The translations under genes and the position numbers were made by a program. Positions 1 to 6,621 of a stretch of DNA of 46,703 nt are shown one piece after another. Where the stretch lies: the NCBI GenBank assembly GCA_021786385.1, contig JAJYNJ010000072.1, positions 1 to 46,703 on the forward strand, read 5' to 3'. The notes under the pieces are model-generated. The model was not told where the DNA came from, did no database searches, and was given only the letters and a program-made list of their open reading frames with translations. The first letter of the stretch is position 1. Every line of letters begins with the position of its first letter. This stretch comes from Chloroflexota bacterium (GTDB lineage: Bacteria; Chloroflexota; Limnocylindria; Limnocylindrales; CSP1-4).

Positions 1-1279
1 CGCCGGGCAGGTCGATCCCGGTGGGCGCTCCGAAGCCGAACTGGTGGGCCCAGTACGCCAATCGGTCGATCCCGACGAGCGCCGCCGCCTGGTAGAAGAA
101 GGTGTCGCTCGACTGGGCGTAGGCGCCTGCCACGGTGAGCGGCCCGAAGCCGGCCCCGTTCCAATCCCTGAAGCGCTGTCCGTCGAGGGTCAAGTACGGG
201 TAGGTCGGCAGTGTCTGGGTCGGCGTCAGCTTGCCATCGGCCAGCACCGCGCTTGCGGTGACGAGCTTGTAGGTCGAGCCCGGTGGGTAGATCTCACCGA
301 TCGCGTGGTTGAGGAGCGGGTGGTAGGGGTTGTCCGCCAGGGCCGCGTACGCCTGGGCACTCATCCCCTCCTCGAACGCGTTGTCGTCGTACGTCGGCAG
401 GCTCACCATCGCCAGGACCGCCCCGGTCTGGGGGTTCATCACGATCACGACGCCCTCCTTGAGCCCCGCCGTCTGCAGCCCCCACTGCAGCGCCTGCTGG
501 GCCTGCTCCTGGGTCGTCAGATCGATCGAGAGCTTGAGGGTGTCGCCGGCCTGCGGCTGCGACTGGGTGGCGAGGACCTGGATGGGGCGCCCCGTGGCGT
601 CCCGCTCAACGACCTCGCTCCCGTACGTGCCGCGCAGCTGCGGCTCGTACTCCGCTTCCAGCCCAGCCTGGCCGATCATGTCGCTCGGCAGGTAGCCTTG
701 GGCCCGCAGCTGGCGGAGCTGGTCGGCGTTGATCGGTCCCGTGTACCCCAAGATCTGCGAGAGCAGCGGGCCGTACAGGTAGTTGCGGCGCGAGTCGACC
801 ACCACCTGCACGCCGGGCAGGCTCAAGTGCTCTTCGGCGATGAGCTGCGCGACCGCAGGCGAAACGTCGGTGGCAACCTTGACGCCGTCGAAGACCGCGT
901 TCGCAGCGGCATCGAGCGTCTCGTTGATCTGCGTGGCGGGCAGGTGCAGAAGCTCAGAGAGACGAGCCACGACCGCAGGCCGCTGCGGCCAGGGCAGATC
1001 GGCGGGGATGACCTCCACAGCGAAGGTCGGCACGTTCTCGACGAGCGGCCGTCCGGCACTGTCAACGATGAGCCCGCGCGTCGAGGGGATCGGCTCGAGC
1101 ACGGTCATGTTGGCCTGCGCCTGGCTCCCGTACGAGGGGCCCTGTATGAGCTGCAAGTAGGCCAGGCGGACCGTGAACGTACCCAGGACAAGCACGACCG
1201 TCAGGCCAAAGACCGCGAAGCGGGCGATCGAACGCCGGCGGGCCGGCGTTTCGACGAGGAGGACGCTCCGCGTGTTCAC
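1..1279 (-). CDS. mrdA: Penicillin-binding protein 2 (class B transpeptidase), 3' end outside window
   Basis: This is the membrane-anchored transpeptidase that cross-links peptidoglycan during side-wall elongation. 426 residues are visible; the C-terminus lies beyond the left edge. One membrane segment sits at about residues 17-40, then the pedestal region, then the transpeptidase domain. The SxxK active-site motif is S335-T-Y-K338 within PPGSTYK. An SSD triplet at 390-392 takes the SxN position, as in PBP2 rather than FtsI. The visible part ends in TGIDLPG; the KTG motif is off the window. GTG at 1279 was chosen because it places the membrane segment normally; no good Shine-Dalgarno is seen and the start is uncertain. 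RodA would be expected downstream, outside the window. Confidence 0.9.
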   Translation of the reverse strand, partial: MNTRSVLLVETPARRRSIARFAVFGLTVVLVLGTFTVRLAYLQLIQGPSYGSQAQANMTVLEPIPSTRGLIVDSAGRPLVENVPTFAVEVIPADLPWPQRPAVVARLSELLHLPATQINETLDAAANAVFDGVKVATDVSPAVAQLIAEEHLSLPGVQVVVDSRRNYLYGPLLSQILGYTGPINADQLRQLRAQGYLPSDMIGQAGLEAEYEPQLRGTYGSEVVERDATGRPIQVLATQSQPQAGDTLKLSIDLTTQEQAQQALQWGLQTAGLKEGVVIVMNPQTGAVLAMVSLPTYDDNAFEEGMSAQAYAALADNPYHPLLNHAIGEIYPPGSTYKLVTASAVLADGKLTPTQTLPTYPYLTLDGQRFRDWNGAGFGPLTVAGAYAQSSDTFFYQAAALVGIDRLAYWAHQFGFGAPTGIDLPG

Positions 1280-1430
1280 GGGTGAGTAGCTCGCACGGGA
1301 GCCCGGGACGACGTACGCATCGACGCCTGGAGGATAGCTGGGGAGCCGCAGGAGTGCGTTCCACCCAGTGTTCTTCCCAGCCCCGCGCAGCCCGCCGGCA
1401 CGCGAGCGGCAGGCCGTCCAGAGATCGCAG

Positions 1431-1516
1431 TGCCGAAGGTGGGGTTCGAACCCACACGCCGCTCGCGCGGCAGCGGAGTTTAAGTCCGCCGCGTCTGCCG
1501 GTTCCGCCACTTCGGC
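1431..1516 (-). tRNA. tRNA-Leu (anticodon UAA)
   Basis: The RNA folds with acceptor GCCGAAG/CTTCGGC, discriminator A, a T-arm with GGTTCGAAC, a long class II variable arm, and an anticodon stem GCGGA/TCCGC closing the loop CTTAAAC, so the anticodon is UAA. No CCA is encoded after the discriminator base, unlike the other seven tRNA genes of the window. A TAGACT -10-like box lies at 1525-1530, nine bases upstream of the mature 5' end. Confidence 0.95.
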
Positions 1517-1524
1517 GCGCTGAG

Positions 1525-1530
1525 GAGTCT
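1525..1530 (-). promoter_or_regulatory. Putative -10 box of tRNA-Leu(UAA)
   Basis: TAGACT reads on the minus strand close upstream of the tRNA. The same hexamer occurs upstream of lemA and of the LysM gene. No convincing -35 element is seen. Confidence 0.4.
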
Positions 1531-1586
1531 ATCCGTCGGCCGCGTCACGTGCGGCGGCGAGAGCGGCTCGCGGACTCGAACGCGGC

Positions 1587-2984
1587 ATGGTGCTGTCGGC
1601 CGCGAGGAGCGACGCGCTTCCCCGCGACGTGGCACCATCGGCAGCGATGGCCGTGCTCTCTCCGACGGTTCCGCGCGCCGGGCGCGACCTCCTCGACCGC
1701 GCGCTGGGCTGGTTCGGCGCCAGCATGATCGCGGTTGGTCTTGGGCTCGCCGTCGTGCTGGTCGGCGAGCTTGCGGTGCCCCTCGCAGAGGGCGCTCATC
1801 ACGACTTCCTCGCGTTCTACGCCGCGGGGAAGCTGGTGCTCGACGGACAGGCCGCTAGTCTCTACGACGCCCCCACGCTCACCGCCATTCAGCGCACGAT
1901 CATCCCGACGCCGGTCGGCGCCAACGGGTACATGCCGTTCATCAACCCGCCGTTCGCTGCCGTGGCGTTCGCGCCGCTCGCGGCCCTGCCCGCTCAGGCG
2001 GCGCGTGCTGCTTGGGCGCTGGTCAGCCTCGCGCTGCTGGCAATCGCGGCGGCCCGGATCGCACGCCCCCTGCCGGGCCACGAGCGCGCGGTGGGCGCGC
2101 TCCTCCTCGTGCTGAGCTTCCCGGCCTACCACTCCCTGGCGGAAGGGCAGTGGTCGGCCGCGATGCTGCTGGGCGGGCTCGCGGCGCTCGAGGCCGCCCG
2201 GCGCGGTTCATGGCAGCTGGCGGGGCTGGCGCTGGCGACGTGGTGGCTCAAGCCGCAGCTGATCGCGCTACCGCTCGTCGCGCTTGCCCTCGACCGGCGC
2301 TGGGGGACCGTGGCCTGGTCCGTCCTTGGTGGGGCAGCTCTGACGCTCGCCAGCCTGCCCTTCGTCGGGCTCGGCGTCTACGGCACGTACGTGGGCTACC
2401 TGGTGCAGGTCGGGATCAGCCACTTCACCGGCGCAGGGGCGGTGGCACGCTCGGTCTGGCAGGGGAACCTGGCGACCGCCGAGGGGCTCAACGGTCTCCT
2501 GGTGGGATACTTGGGCCAGGGGTCCGTCGTCTCCGTAGATGCGCTCTGGGGGGCGCTGGTCGCCGGGCTCGTCGGATTGTGGTTGGTCGCGTGCCGGTTC
2601 CAGCGCCCAGGATTCGCATCGCCGTCTGGCCGGCGCATGCTCGCGGCGGGCATCGGGGTCGTCCTGCTCGTGAACCCGAACCTCTTCGTGCAGGACTGCG
2701 TGCTCGTCTTCCTGCTGTTGCCGGCGCTCTGGCCGCTCGCGAGTCCAGGCTACTGGCGCGCGTCCGTCGCGGTCGCGGGCATCGCCGCGGTGACTCTGCT
2801 CGACCAGCCGCTCTCATCGCACCTGTTCACGCTGGTGCTGCTCGGCGTGGTGGTCGCGCTGTGCCTGTCGTCGATCGCGGACGCCCGTCGGCAGGGCTCC
2901 TTGGAGCAACACCCACGGGGCCGTTCGCAGCTGCATGGGGCGCTGAAACGTGGAGGCGACGAGCGGATTCGAACCGCTGAATAG
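1587..2984 (+). CDS. GT87-type (DUF2029) polyprenyl-phosphate-mannose-like glycosyltransferase
   Basis: The 465-residue integral membrane protein has roughly ten hydrophobic segments. An early extracytoplasmic stretch, DFLAFYAAGKLVLDGQAASLYD broken here as DFLAFYAAGKL then VLDG then SLYD, matches the GT87/DUF2029 pattern of an acidic residue followed by FxxYxxG and a later LY. Members use polyprenyl-phosphate sugars to build lipoglycans; the acceptor here is unknown. ATG at 1587 is the furthest upstream start; ATG at 1647 is an alternative, and neither has a clear Shine-Dalgarno. The last ten or so codons run antisense through the tRNA-Cys gene and end inside it, so the annotated C-terminus (GGDERIRTAE) is tRNA-derived sequence. 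It is the only plus-strand gene in this part of the window. Confidence 0.75.
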   Translation: MVLSAARSDALPRDVAPSAAMAVLSPTVPRAGRDLLDRALGWFGASMIAVGLGLAVVLVGELAVPLAEGAHHDFLAFYAAGKLVLDGQAASLYDAPTLTAIQRTIIPTPVGANGYMPFINPPFAAVAFAPLAALPAQAARAAWALVSLALLAIAAARIARPLPGHERAVGALLLVLSFPAYHSLAEGQWSAAMLLGGLAALEAARRGSWQLAGLALATWWLKPQLIALPLVALALDRRWGTVAWSVLGGAALTLASLPFVGLGVYGTYVGYLVQVGISHFTGAGAVARSVWQGNLATAEGLNGLLVGYLGQGSVVSVDALWGALVAGLVGLWLVACRFQRPGFASPSGRRMLAAGIGVVLLVNPNLFVQDCVLVFLLLPALWPLASPGYWRASVAVAGIAAVTLLDQPLSSHLFTLVLLGVVVALCLSSIADARRQGSLEQHPRGRSQLHGALKRGGDERIRTAE

Positions 2985-3026
2985 AGGTTTTGCAGACCTC
3001 CCCCTTAACCACTTGGGTACGTCGCC
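2951..3026 (-). tRNA. tRNA-Cys (anticodon GCA)
   Basis: The cloverleaf has acceptor GGCGACG/CGTCGCC, discriminator U as usual for tRNA-Cys, an encoded CCA, and anticodon stem GAGGT/ACCTC around loop CTGCAAA. It is last in the order Phe-Gly-Gln-Cys. The 3' end of the opposite-strand GT87 gene overlaps it. Confidence 0.96.
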
Positions 3027-3053
3027 CCGCTGACTGCGGCCCGGGCCGGTGGT

Positions 3054-3127
3054 TGGCTGGCCCTCGAGGATTCGAACCTCGGTTCACGGATCCAAAGTCC
3101 GCTGTCCTACCACTAGACGAAGGGCCA
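3054..3127 (-). tRNA. tRNA-Gln (anticodon UUG)
   Basis: The acceptor is TGGCCCT/AGGGCCA, the discriminator is G and CCA is encoded. The anticodon loop CTTTGGA inside stem GCGGA/TCCGT gives UUG. It is the third gene of the four-tRNA cluster. Confidence 0.96.
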
Positions 3128-3158
3128 GCGGTCGTCGAGGGCCGTCTGAGGGAAGAAG

Positions 3159-3234
3159 TGGAGCGGAAGACGGGACTCGAACCCGCGACCCTCACCTTGG
3201 CAAGGTGATGCTCTACCAACTGAGCCACTTCCGC
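3159..3234 (-). tRNA. tRNA-Gly (anticodon GCC)
   Basis: The acceptor is GCGGAAG/CTTCCGC, the discriminator is U and CCA is encoded. The anticodon loop TTGCCAA gives GCC. It is the second gene of the cluster. Confidence 0.96.
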
Positions 3235-3269
3235 TCGATCGTGCCGCCCGGCCATCCGGGCTCGTTGTG

Positions 3270-3345
3270 TGGTGCCGAGAGCCAGAATCGAACTGGCGAC
3301 ACCGCGATTTTCAGTCGCGTGCTCTACCAACTGAGCTATCTCGGC
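3270..3345 (-). tRNA. tRNA-Phe (anticodon GAA)
   Basis: The acceptor is GCCGAGA/TCTCGGC, the discriminator is A and CCA is encoded. The anticodon loop CTGAAAA gives GAA. It is the first gene transcribed in the Phe-Gly-Gln-Cys cluster. Confidence 0.96.
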
Positions 3346-3383
3346 CCGCTGCGCCTCCGGGCGCCACCCCCTCGGCGGCCGAC

Positions 3384-3413
3384 AGGTTAGCACACCCGCC
3401 GCGTTCCAGTCGA
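3384..3413 (-). promoter_or_regulatory. Putative promoter of the tRNA-Phe-Gly-Gln-Cys cluster
   Basis: On the minus strand an extended -10, TGCTAACCT (hexamer TAACCT at 3384-3389), lies about 40 bases before tRNA-Phe. TCGACT (3408-3413), four of six matches to TTGACA, is 18 bases further upstream. The element TGTGCTAAC recurs before the other tRNA cluster at 6651-6661. Confidence 0.5.
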
Positions 3414-4170
3414 GTCCCGGGCGCCTGCCTGCGTGGACGCGCGCCTGCCTGTGGCGCCTGCCCATCTCGTGCCGGGCGCCTGCCTGCGAGCGGCAAACGA
3501 CGTCGTCCGGCGCCGTGCGCCCGCCGCTCACGGTGCTGGGTCCGGCGTCGGGCGGGAGCGGATCGGCCCCACGGTCCGGAGACGCAGCGCACGAGGTCGG
3601 ATCGGCGCTCGGAGTGCTGGGTCCAGCGTCACCCAGTCGCTGCCCACGGCACTCCCCGGCCCGGTGCGCACCGGCGACTCCCTCTCCACGTCAGCAGCGC
3701 GCGACATCGCACGTCATGTCGACACGTGGCGGCTTGGGCGCAGGGTTGGGTACCGGTCCCGCTCGGCCACGGAGCGCGTGATGCACCGTGTGACGCACAA
3801 AGGATCTGGCCGCACCGGGCCAGACGGCCCGGTGGCGCCGCACGGCGCCGGTGTCGTGCCTGACCTACGCGCGGGTCAGGCACGCCGCTCCTCCCCGCCG
3901 GACGGTGTGCCGCGTTCCCCAGGCCGCGTCGGTGTACGTCACGTGCGATTGCGGAGCCTCAGCCCTGACGCCGCGGGAGCGTGCCGCGGGCGGCTCGCAC
4001 AGATCGTGCCCGGCGGGACGCTGCTGGATCGGGCCGCCGGTGCCGTGTTGCCGCCCGTGCGCGGGGCGTCCCCTCGCGGGGATCAAGCCTGACGGGAGCG
4101 CGGGCGCCGTCCGACGCCGCACGAGGAGGAAGCGGACGATCGCGAGCTCGATTGCGGGCTCGTACCAGAG
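3414..4170. other. Intergenic region of about 750 bp with stacked hairpins, no recognised gene
   Basis: Several open frames cross this stretch but they translate to Arg/Pro/Ala-rich sequence with no recognisable domain. The clearest structure is three hairpins in a row at 3813-3883: CACCGGGCC-AGAC-GGCCCGGTG (nine pairs), GGCGCC-GCAC-GGCGCC (six pairs), and GTGCCTGACC with GGTCAGGCAC around an eight-base loop (ten perfect pairs). None is followed by a T-tract. Imperfect direct repeats starting GTGCTGGGTCC occur at 3533 and 3614. A structured RNA is possible, but no SRP, RNase P, tmRNA or 6S signature was found. Confidence 0.4.
3421..3486 (+). repeat. Short direct repeats GCGCCTGCC, four copies
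   Basis: GCGCCTGCC begins at 3421, 3441, 3454 and 3476, and three copies continue as CTG. They lie just beyond the tRNA promoter, outside any recognised gene. No function is evident. Confidence 0.5.
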
Positions 4171-5151
4171 TCAGTCGAGCCCCTGTAACTGCCGGATCGC
4201 CGCCGGGTCGAGAGGCGGTTCGCCGGTGAGCTGGCGCAGCCGGTTGATCCGGTCGACGATCGGTGGGTGCGTCGAGAAGAGCCCCTGCGCACGTGCCTCG
4301 AACTTCTTGATCGGGTTCACGATGTAGAGGTGCTGCGTGGCCCGGTTGGCGGCCTCCAGCACCTCCCGGTCCGAAGCGATCTTCGCCAACGCGCGCTCGA
4401 GCCCGGCCGGGTTCCGCGTCAGCCCCACGCTGGACGCATCGGCAAGGTACTCGCGCTGGCGGCTCACCGCGAGCTGCACGAGTCGGGCGAAGATCGGGGC
4501 GAGGATGGCGAGCACGATCGCGAGCAGGAACAAGACCAGCTGGAGCCCACCACCCCCCTCGCGGTCGTTGCCACGCCGTGGTCCGCCGCCCCAAAACGTG
4601 AAGCGCAGGAAGACGTCGGCCAGGAGGGCGATGCTCCCCACCAGCACCGCCACGAGCAGCGCGAAGCGGATGTCGTAGTTGCGGATGTGGGACATCTCGT
4701 GCCCGATGACACCCTGCAGTTCCTCGCGGTCGAGCTTCTGCAGAAGCCCGCTGGTGATCGCGATCGACGCGTGGCGCGGGTCGCGCCCGGTCGCGAAGGC
4801 GTTGGGGGCCGTGTCATCGATGATGTAGACGCGCGGCGTGGGGATGCCAGCGGCGATCGCCATCTCCTGGACGACGTTGTAGAGCTGGGGCGCCTGTTGC
4901 GGCGTGACCTCGCGGGCGTGCGAGGCGCTCAAGACGAGCGCGTCGCCGCCGAAGTACGAGCCTGCGGTGAGCAGCAGCGAAACGAAGACCGCGCCCAGCA
5001 CCACGACGTAGGCGGTATCCAGGTTGCCGCTGATGCCGTAGCCGATCGCGAACCCCAGGCCCGCGAGCACCAGCAGCACGATCAGGGCCAGCAGGAGCGA
5101 GTTGCGCCGATTGGCGGCTTGCTCGTCGCGGAACGTCGTGCGCGGAATCAC
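4171..5151 (-). CDS. htpX: HtpX-like M48 zinc metalloprotease
   Basis: The 326-residue membrane metalloprotease is of the family that removes misfolded membrane proteins. Two membrane segments lie near residues 18-40 and 45-62, and two more at about 164-182 and 203-222. The zinc motif is H151-E-M-S-H155 and the third ligand is E234 in RQREYLAD. The C-terminal FSTHPPIVDRINRL is typical of the family. GTG at 5151 is preceded by a good AGGGAGGT. It lies 85 bases downstream of lemA in the same orientation, a recurrent HtpX-LemA pairing that suggests a shared envelope role. Confidence 0.92.
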   Translation of the reverse strand: MIPRTTFRDEQAANRRNSLLLALIVLLVLAGLGFAIGYGISGNLDTAYVVVLGAVFVSLLLTAGSYFGGDALVLSASHAREVTPQQAPQLYNVVQEMAIAAGIPTPRVYIIDDTAPNAFATGRDPRHASIAITSGLLQKLDREELQGVIGHEMSHIRNYDIRFALLVAVLVGSIALLADVFLRFTFWGGGPRRGNDREGGGGLQLVLFLLAIVLAILAPIFARLVQLAVSRQREYLADASSVGLTRNPAGLERALAKIASDREVLEAANRATQHLYIVNPIKKFEARAQGLFSTHPPIVDRINRLRQLTGEPPLDPAAIRQLQGLD

Positions 5152-5236
5152 GCGCGATACCTCCCTGGACCGTCGGGCTACGGGCGCCCCGACGCCGGGC
5201 CAGCGATGGGGCCGTGACCCTGCATCCGCGAGATCC

Positions 5237-5806
5237 CTAGCTCAGCGTCAGATCGACCTGCGGCACCTGCTGGGCCTCAGGCTCCGCCTCGAAGAACTCG
5301 CGACGGGTGAAGCCGAGCGGTCCGGCGATCAGCATGCTGGGGAACGTCGCGATCGCCGTGTTGTATTCGAGGACGCTCGCGTTGTAGTTCTGGCGCGAGA
5401 ACGCGATCTGATTCTCGGTCGTGGTGAGCTGCTCCTGGAGCGCGAGGACGTTCTGGTTCGCCTTCAGGTCGGGGTAGTTCTCGACCACGGCAAAGAGCGA
5501 GCGCAGCGTCTGCGTCAGTTGGTTCTCCGCGGCCGCCTGGGCCGCCGGCCCCTGGCCGCCCGCGGCGACCGCGTTGGCGCGCGCCGCGGTGACGTTCTCG
5601 AGCACCTTCTGCTCGAACCCCATGTAGCCCTTTACGGCGTTGACGAGGTTCGGGATCAGGTCGTGGCGGCGTTTCAGCTGCACGTCGATCTGGGCCCAGG
5701 CCTCGTCGACACGCAGCCGGCGCTGCACCAGGTTGTTGTAGAGGAGCATGCCCCCGCCGACGATGACGACGAGGACGACGAGGACAATGAGCGTGACGGG
5801 GTCCAT
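5237..5806 (-). CDS. lemA: LemA family protein
   Basis: The 189-residue protein has one N-terminal membrane helix (about residues 4-24) and a soluble helical bundle. It shows the family signatures VDEAWAQIDVQLKRRHDLIPNL, ENYPDLKANQN and TENQIAFSRQNYN. LemA proteins are thought to expose the bundle outside the membrane; the biochemical function is unsettled. ATG at 5806 follows GGAGGG; upstream in-frame codons do not look like LemA. A TAGACT -10-like box lies upstream near 5862-5867. It is probably co-transcribed with htpX. Confidence 0.93.
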   Translation of the reverse strand: MDPVTLIVLVVLVVIVGGGMLLYNNLVQRRLRVDEAWAQIDVQLKRRHDLIPNLVNAVKGYMGFEQKVLENVTAARANAVAAGGQGPAAQAAAENQLTQTLRSLFAVVENYPDLKANQNVLALQEQLTTTENQIAFSRQNYNASVLEYNTAIATFPSMLIAGPLGFTRREFFEAEPEAQQVPQVDLTLS

Positions 5807-5954
5807 GCAAGATCCCTCCACCGACGGGGTTCGGGCGGCGCCCATCCCCTGGTTACGGTTCAGTCTAGCGATCCCGCGGCGGTCGCGCGGCCTGGGTCTC
5901 GTCATGGCGCCCGAGCGACGACGTCCCCGGCAGGTCGGGGCGCCGACGGTCTGG

Positions 5955-6180
5955 CGCGCCGGCCGCGCGCTCGAGGATGCGCGGCACGAACGAGGCGAGC
6001 CAACGATCGCCCACCACCCCGCTGCAGTCGTGCACGTCATGGCACATGCTGGGGTGATCAGCTCGAAGTCGGCGGCGGGGTCGAAGTGGCTGACGTTCGT
6101 GATCGCCGCGCCGCGGGCGGCATGACCGCTGATCCGAGTGAAGCTGGTGGCGGGCTCGTGCTGGCGGGCGTACAAGCCGG
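5955..6180 (-). pseudogene. Frameshifted remnant of a PF04185-type phosphoesterase (alkaline/acid phosphatase family)
   Basis: Two reading frames join into one recognisable piece. The first gives YARQHEPATSFTRIS, then AAITNVSHFDPAADFELITP (about 6050-6180). One base out of phase it continues SMCHDVHDCSGVVGDRW and LASFVPRILERAA (about 5955-6050). Together they match the middle of bacterial phosphoesterases, whose hallmark is an ITPNLCHDMHDCS-like segment followed by GDxWL and VPxIL. The shift falls within ACCCCAGC near 6050. The N-terminal and C-terminal parts are absent, so about 75 codons remain. The fragment sits between lemA and tRNA-Val and has no upstream signals. The family assignment is from pattern memory and needs a translated search. 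Confidence 0.6.
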
Positions 6181-6272
6181 GGCCGGCCGGTGGCCGCCGC
6201 TCGCAACGGCGCCGTCGGCCACCGGGTGCTCGCGCCTGCACTCCGGCGCCACAGCCCGGCAGGCGGTGGAAG

Positions 6273-6349
6273 TGGTGGGCGGTAGAGGACTCGAACCCCT
6301 GGCATCCTCGGTGTAAGCGAGGCGCTCTGACCAGCTGAGCTAACCGCCC
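6273..6349 (-). tRNA. tRNA-Val (anticodon UAC)
   Basis: The acceptor is GGGCGGT/ACCGCCC, the discriminator is A and CCA is encoded. The anticodon stem CCTCG/CGAGG closes CTTACAC, giving UAC. It is last in the Leu-Leu-Val group. Confidence 0.96.
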
Positions 6350-6403
6350 GCCAAATGAAACGCGGCGCGTACAGACGCCGCGTGGGGGTCACTGGCGAGA
6401 GGG

Positions 6404-6488
6404 TGGTGCCCAGGCCGGGACTTGAACCCGGATGACTTGCGTCATACGCCCCTCAAACGTACGCGTATACCAATTCCGCCACCTGGGC
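6404..6488 (-). tRNA. tRNA-Leu (anticodon GAG)
   Basis: This is a class II tRNA with acceptor GCCCAGG/CCTGGGC, discriminator A, encoded CCA and a long variable arm. The anticodon stem TACGT/GCGTA (one T-G wobble) closes TTGAGGG, giving GAG. Confidence 0.94.
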
Positions 6489-6517
6489 ACGAACACCGCG
6501 AGCACCGTCCGGCAGGG

Positions 6518-6604
6518 TGGTACCGAGGAAGGGAGTCGAACCCATACGCCCTTGCGGGCACTAGCTCCTGAAGCTAGCGCGTCTACCTATTCCGCCACCT
6601 CGGC
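6518..6604 (-). tRNA. tRNA-Leu (anticodon CAG)
   Basis: This is a class II tRNA with acceptor GCCGAGG/CCTCGGT (the first pair is a G-U wobble), discriminator A and encoded CCA. The anticodon stem CTAGC/GCTAG closes TTCAGGA, giving CAG. It is first in the Leu-Leu-Val group. Confidence 0.95.
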
Positions 6605-6621
6605 CCGCTCCCGTCCGGCGA

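Noticed and set aside
3929-4090. Cys-rich plus-strand frame with CDCG, SCPAGRC and PCCRPC, resembling a small zinc-ribbon protein
   Set aside because: The frame runs on antisense into htpX, has no ribosome-binding site or clear start, and the cysteine spacing fits no family I can name.
3433-4092. Long plus-strand open frame in the gap before htpX
   Set aside because: The translation is Arg/Pro/Ala-rich, has no domain, and changes composition with each hairpin; long chance frames are common at this GC content.
5807-6241. LemA start extended far upstream in the same frame
   Set aside because: The extension runs into the phosphoesterase remnant and lacks LemA similarity, while ATG at 5806 has a good Shine-Dalgarno.
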